Shown here: in pieces, positions 19,215 through 29,600 of the stretch
How positions within the stretch are numbered: the stretch's first letter is position 1
Layout of the letters: every line of letters starts with the position of its first letter
Assembly: GCA_004211885.1 (NCBI GenBank)
Contig: SHBV01000010.1
Coordinates: 1 to 64,000, forward strand
Direction of reading: 5' to 3'
Length of the DNA: 64,000 nt
Origin: Verrucomicrobiaceae bacterium
Lineage (GTDB): Bacteria; Verrucomicrobiota; Verrucomicrobiia; Verrucomicrobiales; DEV007
Notes under the pieces: model-generated
The model's database searches: none
The model's input: the letters and a program-made list of their open reading frames with translations, nothing else
Told to the model about the DNA's origin: nothing
Translations under genes and position numbers: made by a program

Positions 19215-20894
19215 ATGAAGAAATCAGAAAATAGGTTTGCAGAGCTCGAAATACTCATTTCAAAGCTTCATGATGGCGTAGCAAACGAAGAAGAATTAAA
19301 GCGGGTTAAGGAAGTCCTTTCTGGAGATCCAGAAGCCTGTGAATTCTATCTCGATTACACTGAATTGTGTGTGCAAATGGATCTAGAATTAGGAGCTAAA
19401 ATACCGCTCGAGATCAGCAATGATGCGGTACCTATTCAAATTTCACAATCAACATCACGATTTTATAAAGGCGAGTCAACTAAGCAAATACTCACTCCGA
19501 ACTGGAAGCCTCTGCCATGGATCGCGGCGGCTGCTGCCATTATCATATTCGCAGGCTCATTATCACTTCTCTTAAATAAGCGTGTTAGCATTGCTCCTAC
19601 CGAGGCAAAGGCAGCACAAGTTGAATCCATCACTCATGACGGACTGGCTATCCTCATGGAATCAGTAGGAGCAAATTTCGTGGATAACGGAATGCAACCT
19701 ACTAAAACCAACGGAATTCTTTATGCTGGAGAAATTATTCTTGAATCGGGAATCACGGCTATAGAGTTCTACTCAGGAGCAAGAGTTATCCTTGAAGGAC
19801 CTGCAATCCTAGAACTCACCTCAGAGAACAGTGCGATCCTTCGAGAAGGGAGGCTCAGAGCTCAAGTGCCACCACAAGCTTGCGGATTTAGTGTATCAAC
19901 ACCTCAAATCGAAGTCATTGACTTAGGAACAGAATTTGGAATGAACATTGAGGAAGATGGACACTTAACTGAAGTGCATTGCTTCAGTGGATTAGTGGAC
20001 ATTTATGAAGATCCAAAGAAGCAGAACTCAAAAGCCTTGAGGTCTCTTGAGTCAGGAGAAGCTCTTCGCATCCAGCCTAATAGCATTCAGAAGATTCCAG
20101 CTAACTCCATGGCTTTTATTTCATATTCGGAACTGGCCCAAACTTCTCTTGAACATTCGACAATGCGCCATCAGAAATGGCAATATTTAATCGAAGAGAT
20201 GCGAGCAGACGAGGACATATTGGCCCTCTATACTTTTGAAGGACAGGGTCCTCGTGAACGTAGTTTAGTGAACCAAGCCTCTTTTCAAAACCAATTTTCC
20301 CACGGAGCCATTGTAGGATGCCGGTGGACAAACGGCAGATGGCCATCCAAGGGTAGCCTCGAATTCAAAAGCCCTAGTGACAGGATCCACTTTCAATCAA
20401 CTGAACACTATCAGACAATCACTCTTTCATTATGGATCCGCTTAGATGCAATGCCAAGACGCATAACCTCACTCCTTTCAAGTAGTGAAAAATCAAATAA
20501 TTCGATTGATTGGGCATTAACTCCTAAGGGACAACTCACTCTCAAAATACAGAACGATCAAAATAAAAAGAATGTTTCTTTTACATCATCACCAATACTT
20601 GATCGAAACATGCTCGGTAAGTGGTTGCATCTCGTTAGTGTTTGCAATTCCAATGAAAAGAAAGTCACCCACTATTTAAATGCTCGAGAAATATCAGAGC
20701 ATAACTTCCCAAAAACTGATTTAACTTCCATAAAATTTAACAATGCTGAAATTGGAAATTCCAGTATAAAATCCTCAAATGGAAGAACACCCATCAGATA
20801 CTTCATAGGTAGAATAGATGAATTGGCGATTTTCGGGCGTTCACTAAATAAAAATTTTATAGATCATTTGTATAGGACTGGTAAGCCTCATTAG
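19215..20894 (+). CDS. FecR-domain transmembrane protein with C-terminal LamG-like domain
   Basis: This 559-residue protein has a cytoplasmic N-terminus of about 95 residues, one membrane helix (about 97-117, WIAAAAAIIIFAGSLSLLL), a FecR domain (about 170-300; EFYSGARVILEGPA, TPQIEVIDLGTEFGMNI) and a LamG/concanavalin-like domain (about 335-555; SLWIRLDAMP, IGRIDELAIFGR). FecR proteins pair with ECF sigma factors and usually transmit an extracytoplasmic signal. Here the LamG domain could bind a glycan. It lies 39 bases after the sigma gene. The N-terminal segment (LISKLHDGVANEEE) resembles the anti-sigma-like start seen in other planctomycete FecR proteins. Confidence 0.9.
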   Translation: MKKSENRFAELEILISKLHDGVANEEELKRVKEVLSGDPEACEFYLDYTELCVQMDLELGAKIPLEISNDAVPIQISQSTSRFYKGESTKQILTPNWKPLPWIAAAAAIIIFAGSLSLLLNKRVSIAPTEAKAAQVESITHDGLAILMESVGANFVDNGMQPTKTNGILYAGEIILESGITAIEFYSGARVILEGPAILELTSENSAILREGRLRAQVPPQACGFSVSTPQIEVIDLGTEFGMNIEEDGHLTEVHCFSGLVDIYEDPKKQNSKALRSLESGEALRIQPNSIQKIPANSMAFISYSELAQTSLEHSTMRHQKWQYLIEEMRADEDILALYTFEGQGPRERSLVNQASFQNQFSHGAIVGCRWTNGRWPSKGSLEFKSPSDRIHFQSTEHYQTITLSLWIRLDAMPRRITSLLSSSEKSNNSIDWALTPKGQLTLKIQNDQNKKNVSFTSSPILDRNMLGKWLHLVSVCNSNEKKVTHYLNAREISEHNFPKTDLTSIKFNNAEIGNSSIKSSNGRTPIRYFIGRIDELAIFGRSLNKNFIDHLYRTGKPH

Positions 20895-20950
20895 CGAATA
20901 CTTCCCATGCATGCTTGCAAAACAAAAAATTCTTTTTCAGCATAGTGAGA

Positions 20951-21805
20951 ATGAATAGGAAAGCACTGTATGTACTTACTCTTTTACTAACTTCGAAGGT
21001 TCTTTATGCTGAATCAATTAGTCCTGATCAGAAAGTTGCATTCAAAAAAACTAAAGGCTCAAGCATAGAACTTCACGTTTTTAAACCTGAAAAATGGAAA
21101 GCATCTGATAAAAGAACAGCTATAATTTTCTTCTTTGGAGGCGGTTGGACCGGTGGCACTCCAAAACAATTTTACTCACATTGTGAGCATCTATCTAAAA
21201 AAGGTTTAGTTGCAATCAGTGCCGAATATCGAACTAAGAAAAGTCATGGCACAGAACCTGTCCATTGCGTAGAAGATGGTAAATCTGCAATTCGCTGGGT
21301 CCGAGAAAATGCGCATCTTCTCGGAACAGATCCAAATAAGGTAGTCGCTGCTGGCGGCTCCGCTGGAGGGCACGTGGCGGCTTGCACAGGAACTGTCAAG
21401 GGATTCGAATCAGGTAACCTCAAGTTCTCCTCGGTTCCCGCTGCCTTAATTCTTTTTAACCCAGTATGTGACACCTCATCTTCAGGTTATGGTCATAATC
21501 GGTTAGGTAAGGAATGGAAAAAAATTTCACCCTTACATCATATTAGCATTAGAACCCCACCTACCTGCATTTTTCATGGCAAAGCGGACACGACAGTGCC
21601 CTTTAGTAATGCCCTTCAATTCAAAAAGAAAATGGACTCACTCGGCCAGCGCTGTGAGTTGCATGCTTATGAGGGTCAAAATCATGGATTCTTCAACTTT
21701 GGAAGCGGTGATGGGTCCGCCTACAGTGACACCATAAAAAAAATGGACTCTTTCCTAGATTCCCTTGGTCTCATTAAATATTCGGAAGAAAAAAACAATA
21801 AGTAG
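20951..21805 (+). CDS. Secreted alpha/beta hydrolase (acetyl-esterase-like)
   Basis: The ATG at 20951 gives 284 residues beginning with a signal peptide (MNRKALYVLTLLLTSKVLYA); an in-frame TTG at 20915 would add 12 residues ahead of it. The alpha/beta-hydrolase triad is visible: GGSAGGH (nucleophile Ser), the Asp in HGKADTTVPF and the His in GQNHGFF, with an oxyanion-hole segment FFGGGWTGG. The closest pattern is the acetyl-esterase/lipase group often linked to polysaccharide deacetylation. It follows the FecR gene at short distance and precedes a methyltransferase by four bases, so it probably belongs to the sigma-factor operon. Confidence 0.9.
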   Translation: MNRKALYVLTLLLTSKVLYAESISPDQKVAFKKTKGSSIELHVFKPEKWKASDKRTAIIFFFGGGWTGGTPKQFYSHCEHLSKKGLVAISAEYRTKKSHGTEPVHCVEDGKSAIRWVRENAHLLGTDPNKVVAAGGSAGGHVAACTGTVKGFESGNLKFSSVPAALILFNPVCDTSSSGYGHNRLGKEWKKISPLHHISIRTPPTCIFHGKADTTVPFSNALQFKKKMDSLGQRCELHAYEGQNHGFFNFGSGDGSAYSDTIKKMDSFLDSLGLIKYSEEKNNK

Positions 21806-21809
21806 CTTC

Positions 21810-22583
21810 ATGGAAGCCGAAGATTGGAAAGGGATTGCCGCTAATTATGAGGGTAACATTCTTAGCGTTTATGATAATGACGAGGACAGTAAAATAGAAT
21901 CGGTCATAAAAGAATTAGAAGTTAAAAAAGAAACAGCAGTCGATCTTGGATGTGGAACAGGAAAGTTCCTACCTCTACTATCTAAGCACTTCAAGAAAGT
22001 ACAAGGATGTGACTATTCAGAAGAGATGATAGAGATGGCCAAGAAGTCCCACCAGCATCTCGAAAATTTGAATCTTGACGTTTGTGACCTTAGGGCATCC
22101 GCACCGAAAATAAAACCATCCGATGTGGCATTATGTATCAATGTTATTCTGAGCCCTTCAATTAGTGATAGAGAAAAGATTTGGCTTAATGTCCGGAAGT
22201 CTGTGCAGACAGGAGGACATTTAGTTTTAGTTGCTCCTTCTCTAGAGTCTGCCCTTTATTCAAAATATCGACTCGTCGAGTGGAACATTAGGAACGGAGA
22301 CGCCTCAAGCCGAGCATTGTCTGGTGGATTCGAAACGAAAGATGAAGAAGGTAAAATCATTTCGAGGGGTGGAATTATCGATTGTGGAGGAGTTCCTACC
22401 AAACATTATCTAGAAGAGGAACTCGTTTGTCTTGCACACAGATTCGGATTTAAAATTAAGAGCGCAGAAAAAATCACCTACCCGTGGTCAACTGAATTTT
22501 CAAATCCTCCAAAATGGATGAAGTCTCCATTCCCCTGGGACTGGCTCTTTTTACTAGAAAAACAAAGTGTTAGGAACCGTTAG
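21810..22583 (+). CDS. SAM-dependent methyltransferase, class I
   Basis: The ATG at 21810 is four bases after the esterase stop and is preferred to an in-frame TTG at 21765 that would overlap the esterase. The 257-residue product has motif I VDLGCGTGKFLPLL, a following acidic loop (CDYSEEMIEMA) and motif II-like ADVALCINVIL-type residues (SDVALCINVIL), all typical of small-molecule methyltransferases. The C-terminal third is unlike standard families I recognise. The substrate is unknown. The last 14 bases overlap the 3' end of the oppositely transcribed haloperoxidase-like gene. Confidence 0.85.
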   Translation: MEAEDWKGIAANYEGNILSVYDNDEDSKIESVIKELEVKKETAVDLGCGTGKFLPLLSKHFKKVQGCDYSEEMIEMAKKSHQHLENLNLDVCDLRASAPKIKPSDVALCINVILSPSISDREKIWLNVRKSVQTGGHLVLVAPSLESALYSKYRLVEWNIRNGDASSRALSGGFETKDEEGKIISRGGIIDCGGVPTKHYLEEELVCLAHRFGFKIKSAEKITYPWSTEFSNPPKWMKSPFPWDWLFLLEKQSVRNR

Positions 22584-24675
22584 TCGATCGTAAAATACGG
22601 TAAAATCCTCTTTCTGGTGATGGTGACGCATCCTCAAATTTACCCCAAATATCTTCAGCTCTGGTCCATTCTGTTTCATCCCACCAGTCGGTTAAATCAA
22701 ATGATGATTGGACCTTATAAAACAATCCGATAGTACGGTCCCAATTCAGGGTAGTTTTTGGTAGCGATGTATCTCGCGAAAAAGAAAACTGTACAGGTTC
22801 CTTCATTATACTTCCGTCCCAATATTTTCTTGCTAATTCGTAAGCACGAAGGCCAGCACGAGCCCCCATAACACGTCCAGGCAAATCGTCCACCAAAACG
22901 TGAATGCCTCCCCACAATCTAGAAATACCTGCCTCATCTGAAGCATCATAATAACTTGCCCATTGCAATTTAACATCCTCAGAAGGCCCATACTCAAATT
23001 CAAGAGAGCCTTTCGGTATTACATACTCTTTAAAGCCTCCAGGAAAATAAGGACTGCCCGTTATTTTTGCCATGACTTCAGCGCCTGCTCTGGAAAAACA
23101 TGAATGGCCAGAAACGTATGAAGCAAAAGCGGGAGTCACAAAAGTATCACGCTGATAAGGAAGCCAATTCATTGCTGGAATCCAGTTAACACCACCCAAA
23201 TCAGATTCTGGATCCTCAGGTTCTCCTGACCAAGCATATATAGCAATTGACCCTATACTTGAAGACAAATGCTCATGACGCTGACCAGGAAGTGCAGTTT
23301 CTGGAGTCACAATTTCAACTAGTCCTGCCTCAAGTTTTAACCCTTCAGGGTCATAAGTTAGCTCAGCAAAGGTCCCTGGACTTCCCTTATCTGTGGATTG
23401 CCCCTTTGAACCCATGTAACGACACATCGAGATCGGACGCCCATAATCATATATTCTTTTGCATGTCCAGGCCGCTGTCGCGGCATCATGCTGTGCCCCA
23501 TTCATTGCAAAATAACATTTAACATCCCATTCCAAATCATTAACTGCAGGCCCTCTCCCTTCAATTCTACGGGTCGTTGTTGGATCGTCGGCAACTTCAT
23601 TCGCAACTACATTCCAATGACCTGGTGGCGTTTCAGAGTCAGGCCCGTCAGCCCAAAACTCAGCGATTACCCTACCATAATCGGCTCTAAGAACCTTGTT
23701 CTCGGAGTATGGATCACCAGTGACAGGATTATTGCCGTGCCCCTTACCGTCCATTCTACCAAGTGTATTATTTGCATAAATTTGGGGAGAAATATTCATT
23801 TCAACTTGGTCCCTTGGATCGAGCCAACTGCTGTATCGAATAATCTGATTAATGTTATCTTTAAATTTTTGGTCTCCTGATGTTCCTAAGATTGGAGGAG
23901 GACCAGGATCATCATAAAGACCACTAGGACTTTTTCTTCGCAACGCAAAGGGCCTGACCATGAACCACTGAGAACCTTGGAAATTCTGGATAAGGTCCGT
24001 TTCAATCCCGTTCTGAGTCAAAGCAAAATCTCCAAATGCCAGAGGCTGCCAATAGCTCGGGTCTGAAGTAGTTAATAATGTGAACCTAGGCTCATCAAGA
24101 GGCAATGGATCATTTTGCGGCTCATAGGTGAGATCCACATAGTTTTCTGCTTCTCCTGATCCATCATTCCAAGAAAAAGAAAGAACGGTATTCGCTATCC
24201 TATTACCCAAAGCGGCAGGAGAATCGCCTTCAATCGAATTGTTTGACTCATCATAACCAAGAGTAATCATTTGATTAATTAGGGCCTCTCTAGTCACATC
24301 AGCACCTACTGAATTCTGATAGCGGGACCGAAGAACCCTATAAGCCGCAAAACTTATCGCTTCTTTTCTGGCCCTTTCAACATCCGTGGAATCTACACCG
24401 TCGTTTTCAACATCAGGCGCAACTCCTAATTCGTTATGCAGATAACCTACAGCAACAGTATCAAAAGCGGACCAGGCATCCCACATCGCAACCGAAACAT
24501 GAAAAAGATTCCTCGCATGAACTGGAGGATGAGGAACATCAAGACGAATCGCGTTCAGGTTCTGCTCATTCCACTTCCGGGCAACAGAATCTGACTGACT
24601 AATTAATGGAAAAAAAACAATTACCAATATTAACCACTTTAACAAAAGAGTAACCTTCTGGAATTGAATGATCAT
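22570..24675 (-). CDS. Vanadium-haloperoxidase/PAP2 superfamily secreted protein
   Basis: The ATG at 24675 gives 701 residues with a signal sequence (MIIQFQKVTLLLKWLILVIVF); a TTG 14 codons upstream is less likely. The acid-phosphatase/vanadium-haloperoxidase signature is complete in order: KRIYDYGRP (KX6RP), VSGHSCFSR (SGH) and SRLWGGIHVLVDD (SRX5HX3D). The early segment AVAMWDAWSAFD-like (SVAMWDAWSAFD) is also characteristic of large vanadium-dependent haloperoxidase-like proteins. Vanadate binding is plausible, but whether it oxidises halides or is a phosphatase cannot be told. The C-terminal about 65 residues form a small beta domain ending FYRILRSTNGS, a tail type seen on verrucomicrobial secreted proteins. 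Confidence 0.88.
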   Translation of the reverse strand: MIIQFQKVTLLLKWLILVIVFFPLISQSDSVARKWNEQNLNAIRLDVPHPPVHARNLFHVSVAMWDAWSAFDTVAVGYLHNELGVAPDVENDGVDSTDVERARKEAISFAAYRVLRSRYQNSVGADVTREALINQMITLGYDESNNSIEGDSPAALGNRIANTVLSFSWNDGSGEAENYVDLTYEPQNDPLPLDEPRFTLLTTSDPSYWQPLAFGDFALTQNGIETDLIQNFQGSQWFMVRPFALRRKSPSGLYDDPGPPPILGTSGDQKFKDNINQIIRYSSWLDPRDQVEMNISPQIYANNTLGRMDGKGHGNNPVTGDPYSENKVLRADYGRVIAEFWADGPDSETPPGHWNVVANEVADDPTTTRRIEGRGPAVNDLEWDVKCYFAMNGAQHDAATAAWTCKRIYDYGRPISMCRYMGSKGQSTDKGSPGTFAELTYDPEGLKLEAGLVEIVTPETALPGQRHEHLSSSIGSIAIYAWSGEPEDPESDLGGVNWIPAMNWLPYQRDTFVTPAFASYVSGHSCFSRAGAEVMAKITGSPYFPGGFKEYVIPKGSLEFEYGPSEDVKLQWASYYDASDEAGISRLWGGIHVLVDDLPGRVMGARAGLRAYELARKYWDGSIMKEPVQFSFSRDTSLPKTTLNWDRTIGLFYKVQSSFDLTDWWDETEWTRAEDIWGKFEDASPSPERGFYRILRSTNGS

Positions 24676-24813
24676 ACCATAATATAACCAATAAAAACTG
24701 AGGGAATTTATGGTCAACTTAAACTAGCACTGGACAAAGTGAGCATCAAACCGAAGCCCATTAAAAAGTATTAAGGAATAATTATACGGTAAAATAAGGA
24801 TCACTTGCCCAAA

Positions 24814-25974
24814 ATGATGCTAGAGTCAAGGTCCGACAAGGTGTTTAAAGTTCTACATACCGATCCTAGATCATTCGCTCGACGCGGACAGCTTAATACT
24901 GCACATGGAATTGTAGAGACTCCCATATTCATGCCCGTAGGAACTCAGGGAACTGTAAAATCTGTTAGCCCACATGAGTTAAAGGATTTGGAAGCTCAAA
25001 TTATACTTGGAAATACTTATCACCTTTTCGTTCGTCCTGGACTCGAAACAATCAAGAAAACGGGAGGCCTACACTCATTCATGAACTGGGATCTGCCAAT
25101 CCTAACAGATAGTGGAGGGTTTCAGGTCTGGTCATTAGCAAAAATGAGAAAGATCACCGAAGAAGGGGTCCATTTCCAAAATCATTTGGACGGATCCCCT
25201 ACATTCATAGGACCTGAAACATCAATGGAAATTCAGGCCGGACTCGGTTCAGATATAGCAATGCTATTTGATGAATGCCCTCCCTATCCATGTGATGAAA
25301 AATATGCAGAAAGAAGCGGAGACCTGACTTTGCGATGGGCTGCTCGTTGCAAAGAGTGGATAAACAACAATAAACCTGTAGCGGGGAAAACCTCTCACAG
25401 ACAACTTCACTTTGGAATCGTCCAGGGATCTATTTATTCGAATCTAAGAGAACAATCCGCCAAAGGACTAGTTGATTTAGAATTTGATGGGTACGCCGTC
25501 GGCGGAGTCAGCGTCGGGGAGCCTGAAAAAGAAATGATCGCAGCTGTTGATAATTCGGTTCCGTTCTTACCAAAGGATAAACCCAGATACGCGATGGGTC
25601 TAGGGACGCCATCCCAGATGATAGAAATGATCGCAAGAGGAATCGATATGTTTGACTGTGTCCTTCCGACCCGAGTCGCCAGGACCGGGACAGTCTACGT
25701 TTCTCAAGGAACACTAAATTTAAAAAATCAAAAATTCGCTTCTGACCCATCACCTATAGAAGAAGGATGTGCGTGCTATTCTTGTCGCAACGGGTTCAGC
25801 CGCGCCTACATCAGACACCTAATAAAATCTGAAGAAATTTTAGGAATACGATTAACTACCCTCCACAATCTCTATTATTATATAAATTTACTCGAACGGA
25901 CACGGAACTCTTTAGAACTTGGGAAATTTGAAGAATTGCGCAAAGAATTACAGGAAAACAGCGGAAAAAAATAA
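24814..25974 (+). CDS. tgt: Queuine tRNA-ribosyltransferase (tRNA-guanine transglycosylase)
   Basis: Tgt exchanges guanine-34 of GUN-anticodon tRNAs for preQ1 in queuosine synthesis. Visible are FMPVGTQGTVK, LTDSGGFQVWSL (catalytic/base-binding Asp), FGIVQGS, GGVSVGEP, FDCVLPTRVARTG (nucleophile region) and the zinc site CACYSC with a downstream His in TTLHN. From ATG 24814 the length is 386 residues, normal for the family. An AAGGA at 24796-24800 is four bases from an in-frame TTG at 24805 and 13 from ATG 24814, so the true start is uncertain by three codons. yajC follows in the same direction, the conserved tgt-yajC order. Confidence 0.96.
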   Translation: MMLESRSDKVFKVLHTDPRSFARRGQLNTAHGIVETPIFMPVGTQGTVKSVSPHELKDLEAQIILGNTYHLFVRPGLETIKKTGGLHSFMNWDLPILTDSGGFQVWSLAKMRKITEEGVHFQNHLDGSPTFIGPETSMEIQAGLGSDIAMLFDECPPYPCDEKYAERSGDLTLRWAARCKEWINNNKPVAGKTSHRQLHFGIVQGSIYSNLREQSAKGLVDLEFDGYAVGGVSVGEPEKEMIAAVDNSVPFLPKDKPRYAMGLGTPSQMIEMIARGIDMFDCVLPTRVARTGTVYVSQGTLNLKNQKFASDPSPIEEGCACYSCRNGFSRAYIRHLIKSEEILGIRLTTLHNLYYYINLLERTRNSLELGKFEELRKELQENSGKK

Positions 25975-26074
25975 TACCAACTTTTTCATAAATTATTGAA
26001 TAGTTGATTTACTTCTTCTTGGGTTCACAATACCTATCAAGCATAGGCAATAAACATCACAACTGATTATCCCC

Positions 26075-26479
26075 ATGAACTTATCTAATACACTTTTCTA
26101 CTTAATAGCACAGTCCGAAGGGCAAACAGCTCAGCCGGGAGGTCTCGGGTCATTCATGCCGCTGATATTGATATTTATTATATTTTATTTCCTCATGATT
26201 CGGCCCCAAAGCCAAAAACGAAAACAATTACAAAAGCAGGTAGAGGCTATGAGAACAGGAGACAAAGTCATCACAGCAGGAGGCATTCACGGACTAGTCA
26301 CTAACGTAAAAAAACAAAGCGTCTCAGTTAAGGTAGATAATAATGTAAAGATTGAATTTGAAAAAGGTAGTATCGCCACAGTGATCAGCAAAGACTCTTC
26401 AGCACCTGAACCTGAACCTGAATCTAGTGAGACAAAGACCGAGGAAAGTAATCAAGACACTTTCCAGAGGGACAAATAA
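26075..26479 (+). CDS. yajC: Preprotein translocase subunit YajC
   Basis: This 134-residue protein has one N-terminal membrane helix (about 27-45, FMPLILIFIIFYFLMIRPQ), the invariant MIRPQSQKRK junction and the soluble domain MRTGDKVITAGGIHGLVT. YajC is an accessory part of the SecDF-YajC complex at the Sec translocon. The C-terminus has an acidic extension rich in Glu and Ser. secD and secF, which often follow, are absent; a strong hairpin terminator comes directly after instead. Confidence 0.95.
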   Translation: MNLSNTLFYLIAQSEGQTAQPGGLGSFMPLILIFIIFYFLMIRPQSQKRKQLQKQVEAMRTGDKVITAGGIHGLVTNVKKQSVSVKVDNNVKIEFEKGSIATVISKDSSAPEPEPESSETKTEESNQDTFQRDK

Positions 26480-26509
26480 AAATTACTCTTTTTATAAAAA
26501 AAGATTAAG

Positions 26510-26545
26510 AAACCGTCACTTAACGTGACGGTTTCTTTGTTTTAT
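26510..26545 (+). terminator. Rho-independent terminator after yajC
   Basis: AAACCGTCAC at 26510-26519 pairs perfectly with GTGACGGTTT at 26525-26534 across the loop TTAAC, followed by CTTTGTTTTATT. This is a 10-bp stem plus U-rich tail, 30 bases after the yajC stop. Confidence 0.85.
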
Positions 26546-26644
26546 TAAGGTAACTAAAAGTATGTCCCAGAGAAGACACAACAAAGATTAATAATATGTT
26601 GATTGAAGCTATTCAGAAACAGTATCATCTAGGATAGGAATTCA

Positions 26645-29600
26645 ATGACTATGAAAATAATTAATCAATTACGCGTAACTTTTTTTACCGGACTGATGGT
26701 TTTGCTGATAATGAATGCAAAATCTCAAATCCCCGAGCCGATTGGTTATTATGACTTCGAAGGTGACTCGGGAGACGTGGTGATCGATAAGAGCGACCAA
26801 GGAAATGACGCGGAAGTGACTCGCCCAGGTCAAACTACACTCGAAATCGAGGGTGGAGCACCCGCAGGAGCAAGTCCAGCAACCGCAGCCAATTTCCAGA
26901 ACGGACTCTTGAATGTTCCAGGCATAGGATTGGGTAGTATTATCAGCGGCTCGGGTAGCTACACATTCACTGCATGGCTCAAGCCCTCCGATCTCAACGG
27001 AGACAAGTTCATCTTCGGTCAGACAAGTCAGGGAATCCACAACGGAATTCGAAACAACGGATTCCTGCATCAGGCTCACTGGGGCGCTGACACGAATGGT
27101 GCCACAGACCTTAATAGCTACTTGGCAAGAGATGAGGATGGCTGGATTCACGCTGCATGGACCTATGACGGAGGATCTGACATCGGTAAAATCTATCTTG
27201 ATGGTAAAGTTGACTGGGAAGGCAATAAACGTGCACCTAATGGGAGCGGAACACTGATCATCGGCGGACGCAGCGGTGGTGGATCAGGTTACTATGGACT
27301 CATTGATGAAATCGGCATCTGGGACGAAGTCTTATCAGCAGATGACATTCTTGCTCTGGCTCAGGGCAACGGAAACCCACTCGGCAACGGAGGAACCGAT
27401 GACGATGATGACGGGTTACCTGACTGGTGGGAAGATGCGAACGATGTCGATGACCCGGGCGCTGACCCCGACCAGGACGGACTCACCAATGAAGATGAAT
27501 TTGAAGCAAGGACAGACCCGCAAAATGCGGACACGGACGGCGATGGTTTCAATGATGGCACTGAACTTGATGAGGGTTCAGATCCAACAAACCCTAACAG
27601 CGTTGCTGGGCTACCTATCCCTATTGCCTACTATAACTTCGAGAGAAAGTCGGCCACAGCAAGTGACCAAAGCTTCAATGATAATATAGCCACAGCGACT
27701 GGTTTTGTGGATTTCGTTGATGAAGGCGCACCTACTGGACCTTCTCCAGGAGCTGCTGCTCAGCTCGTTGGGGGGCACTTTCGTGTCCCTAGCATTGATA
27801 TGAATTCACAAATTCGTGACTCCGGTGATGGTAGCTACACCATGACCGCATGGATCAAACCTTCAGCATTGGACGGCGAGCGTTTCCTCTTCGGTCAAAC
27901 TAGTCAGGGCATTCACCATGGCATACGCAACAATGGATTCCTGCACAGTGCGCACTGGGGCGCTGACTGGAACAGTGACACGAACCTTGGCGACTATGAC
28001 CCTCCTGAAAATCAGAACGGCTGGATTCATGCCGCTTGGGTCTACGATGGATCAACTGACATAGCCATGATCTACCTCGATGGCGTCCTAGATGGAACAA
28101 CATCACAGCGCGCACCGAACGGTGGCGGCCACCTCATCATTGGTGCCCGCAACAACGGTGAAAGTCAGTACCTCGGACTCCTTGACGAAGTCGCAATCTG
28201 GGACAAGCTCATTTCTGAAGGCGAAATTTTAAAGCTGGCAAAGGGCGGTAGCCCCACCGCTTCACTCGCCGATGCCGATCAGGACGAATTCATTGATGCA
28301 TGGGAGATAAAGTATGCCGGCAACTTGACTGATCTTGATGGGAATAATGAAGAGGCTGACTTTGATAAGGACGGGCTCACTAATGCTGAAGAATACAAAT
28401 TGAGGATAAGTGATCCGACCAAATCAGATTCTGATGATGATGGGTTGGATGATTTTACTGAAATCGATGACGGAACAGATCCATCGAATGCAGATACAGA
28501 CAACGATGGTTTAAATGATGGCGCCGAAATTACCGCAAAAACGGATCCGACGGATCCGGACACGGATGGGGACGGTTACATGGACGGAATTGAAGTCGTT
28601 AATGGCAGTGACCCCAATGATGACAACAGCACACCTCCTCCTCTTTTAGCTTATTACGATTTTGAAGGAGACCAAGGAAACATAGTCAAAGACAAAGGGA
28701 ATTGGGGTAATGATGCGGAAGTGACCCGCCCAGAGCAGACTTACCTAGGAATCAAAGGAGGAGCGCCAGGAGGATCTAGCCCCACAACTGCAGCCGAATT
28801 CAATGATGGGCTTATTAATGTGCCGGGCATTAATTTATCAAAAATCATCAGCGGCGAAGGCAGTTACACATTCAGCGCATGGCTCAAACCTACTAATCTC
28901 AGCGGGGACAAGTTCCTCTTCGGTCAGACGAATCAGGGAATTCACAACGGCATCCGCAACAACGGATTCCTGCATCAGGCTCACTGGGGAGCGGATACGA
29001 ACGGTGCCACGAACTTGAATGATTATTTAGCTGATGATTTGGACGGATGGATCCATGCAGTTTGGACATATGACGGTGAATCCGACACAGGTAAAATGTA
29101 TTTAGATGGCGAACTTGACTACGAAGGCGCCAAGCGTGCACCAAACGGTAGCGGAAACCTGATCATTGGTGGACGTAACGGCGGTGGAAATGGTTACGTT
29201 GGACTCATTGACGAGGTCGCAATCTGGGAAGATGTCCAGAGTGAAGAATTTATCGTCTCTTTAGCCAATGGAGCTAATCCGAACTCAAGGGAGAATGCAG
29301 ATGCTGACGAGGACGGATTACCGGACTGGTGGGAAGACAGGTACGGTGTAGATGACCCTGATTCTGATCCCGATCAGGATGGGCTAACTAATATTGATGA
29401 ATTTGAGGAAGGGACGGACCCTGAAGAAGCAGACACGGACGATGATGGACTCAATGATGGAAAAGAAATTTCTTTAGGCACATCCCCCTTCCTTAAAGAC
29501 ACTGACGGGGACGGGCTCGAGGATGGTAAAGAAAGCGAAATCGGAACGGACCCAACAGAAATAGATACGGACGGGGACGGTTATTCGGACCAGGCAGAAA

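Noticed and set aside
26669..27151. 160-codon minus-strand frame opposite the LamG gene
   Set aside because: Equivalent antisense frames recur opposite the other repeat copies, as expected from the repeated coding sequence; there is no family resemblance.
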